Positions 62,269 to 64,000 of a stretch of 64,000 nt of DNA are shown here, piece by piece. A program made the translations under genes and the position numbers. The stretch comes from Psychrosphaera aestuarii. GTDB lineage: Bacteria; Pseudomonadota; Gammaproteobacteria; Enterobacterales; Alteromonadaceae. How positions within the stretch are numbered: the stretch's first letter is position 1; each line of letters starts with the position of its first letter. Location: contig NZ_CP072844.1 of assembly GCF_017948405.1 (NCBI RefSeq), positions 620,001 through 684,000 of the forward strand, given 5' to 3'. The notes beneath the pieces are model-generated. The model was given only the letters and a program-made list of their open reading frames with translations. It was not told the origin of the DNA and did not search any database.

Positions 62269-64000
62269 AAGACTTACAAGATTTACTTATGACGTTTTTA
62301 GGCAGCGAACGCAGTGCCCAACTTTTTGTTGAGTACCAACAAGAGCATCGGCTTAACTTAAACGAAGATGACGACTTAACCCATCAATTTGTGAATTACT
62401 GTGAACGAATGCTCGGCGGTGTTTTAGGTGCGTCATCGGCCCAGTCATTGGTAAATATTGTACTGTCCGGCAAGCAACTTGATGTGGAAGATGTGGTTAA
62501 CTTCTTTGATGACACCACACAAGCATTAAAAAACAATCAGGCAATCTTATTTAGCTCTCTTGAGAACCTTAGCCAAGGCGTCAGTGTGGTAGACGCTAAT
62601 TTGAATTTGGTCGCATGGAATAAAAGATATTTAGAGCTGTTTGAGTATCCTGATCATATGGTGCAAGTTGGCTTACCAATTAAAGAGTTGATTCGTTTTA
62701 ATGCCGAGCGAGGCGAATGCGGACATGGCGAACTAGAAGACTTAGTCAATAAACGTCTATCGCACCTTAAAAGCGGCAAGAGTCACACCTTTATTCGCAG
62801 AAGAACCGACGGTAAAGTGATTGAGATGGTGGGTAACCCTTTACCAACGGGCGGATTTGTTACGAGTTTTAACGACATTACCAGTTTTGTTGAAACCGAA
62901 AAGGCCCTAAAGGATGCCAACATCAATTTAACAGATACCGTACAACGACGCGTTAATGAAATTAGTGAAATTGCCGAAGAGTTAAAAAAAGCCAAACAAG
63001 AAGCGGACGATGCTAACGCTTCTAAATCGAGATTTTTAGCACTGGCGAACCACGATGTTTTGCAACCTCTAAATGCAGCTCGTTTGTACTTGTCGTCATT
63101 AAGTGAAGATGCGCTAAACGCAGAACAGCAGGGCACATTAAATAAAGTCGATCAGTCACTATCGGCAATGGAAGACTTGTTATCCACTTTGTTGGAGATT
63201 TCAAAATTAGAACAAGGTGCGCTTAAACCAAGCCTGAGCCACTTTAAGCTAAGTACTATATTGGCACAGTTGTGTGATGAAATTTCCGCCCAATGTAAAG
63301 CAAAAAACCTAGAGTTTGTTCAGCATTGGCAAGATGTTACCGTGCATTGCGATGCAACCTACTTGCGTCGTATTTTACAAAACTTCTTATCAAATGCGGT
63401 TAAGTACACAGAAACAGGTAAGGTATTAGTTGGGCTACGTAAGGGTGGACAAGGTGTACGAATTGAGGTATGGGATACGGGAGAGGGCATTTCAAAAGCC
63501 GAGCACGATCGCGTGTTTGACGCCTTTTATCGAACCCATAGCGGCAGTGCCAAAGGTTTAGGGCTGGGGCTCAGTGTTGTTGAACGTATGAGTTCGCAAT
63601 TAAAATGCCCAATAAAAATGACTTCAAAGTTAGGTAAAGGTTCGTGTTTTGGTGTGACCGTACCGTTAGGATCAGAAAGTCTAACGATACAAAATAATCA
63701 GTTTGAACAATTTGAATCGAGCCAGTTTAATCAACTTAACGTTATTTGCATTGACGATGAAATTCAAAACTTAGACGCCACTAAAACCTTGCTCGAAAAA
63801 TGGCAATGCCAATGTTTATGTTTTTCGAGCGTTGAACAAGTCAGTGATTTTTTAGCCAGTTGTGCGCCTGATAGCTCAAACCCAAGCTTCACCAAACCCG
63901 ATGTATTGCTGGTGGACTATCAGCTAGTGCCATCTAATATAACCGGCTTAGAGCTTATTCAGTCTATCCGTTCACATTTTCAAGAAGCGATACCGGCCGC
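62166..64000 (+). pseudogene. Kinase half of the same sensor, out of frame and cut by window end
   Basis: In the -1 frame from about 62166 the expected continuation reads ARERLIDKIQATAFVYPNTR ADLSG (given in parts), then a PAS region (SLENLSQGVSVVDANLNLVA), the phospho-acceptor box LALANHDVLQPLNAARLYLS, ATP-site motifs NFLSNAVKYTETG, WDTGEGI and GLGLGLSV, and the start of a receiver with IDDE and LLVDYQL. One missing base near 62161-62168 explains the break. The kinase part has no good start of its own; an in-frame ATG at 62290 could allow re-initiation. The cognate response regulator is not in the window. Confidence 0.85.

Noticed and set aside
62150..62290. Programmed frameshift in the symporter-kinase
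   Set aside because: No slippery heptamer, internal Shine-Dalgarno or downstream structure is evident at the junction, and related proteins are made as one chain.

Overview
The window reads as a chromosomal segment of a low-GC marine gammaproteobacterium of the order Alteromonadales, most likely near Colwelliaceae (Thalassotalea/Colwellia-like). The evidence is gene content and order: groSL, fxsA-cutA-dsbD, aroQ-accB-accC, yihI/DUF2489/cytochrome c4/engB/polA, gmk-rpoZ-spoT-ridA-trmH-recG, DUF3630 and DUF1285 proteins, PEP-CTERM proteins, and a large set of exported peptidases and TonB-dependent uptake genes. The genus is inference.

Layout. 1-6.6 kb: chaperonins (groL cut by the window edge), an HTH regulator, FxsA, CutA, DsbD, and the fatty-acid genes accBC. 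6.7-13.4 kb: an accessory block on the minus strand that looks like a complete class II microcin (double-glycine bacteriocin) locus. In transcription order it has an HlyD-type adaptor, a C39-peptidase ABC exporter, a stand-alone LuxR-type HTH protein, a 483-residue protein I do not recognise, a CPBP-like membrane protein (candidate immunity), and a 56-codon precursor whose leader closely resembles that of colicin V. Two copies of an about 85-nt element with three stem-loops sit in this operon, in front of the CPBP gene and of the precursor. The copies keep their linkers and pairing while the stem bases change.

13.5-20.3 kb: DUF1285 and DUF3630 proteins, polyamine genes speE/speA, two tandem acyltransferases, a lipoprotein. 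20.3-27 kb: DUF2489, yihI, cytochrome c4, engB, a candidate small RNA in the position of Spot 42, and polA. 27-33.5 kb: cytochrome c5, rep, a TraF-like outer-membrane protein, ubiK, a double-receiver GGDEF protein. 33.5-40.1 kb: the recG-trmH-ridA-spoT-rpoZ-gmk group. 40.2-53.3 kb: an H-NOX-like protein lacking an expected arginine, a secreted M43 protease, an amidohydrolase, a TonB-dependent receptor, an AbgT transporter, an IalB-like protein, and two NIDO/PEP-CTERM proteins around an M49-like lipoprotein peptidase. 53.5-64 kb: a GNAT-nitrilase fusion, then an acetate-type sodium symporter locus with a CBS/DUF294 protein, an exonuclease and a symporter-histidine kinase.

Two genes of this last locus carry single-base frameshifts as given: the symporter small subunit (57573-57825) and the symporter-kinase (near 62165). 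They are either sequence errors or a joint decay of the acetate system. Short tandem repeats with 7-9-bp units occur at four gene borders, one of them forming the ribosome-binding region of a lipoprotein gene.
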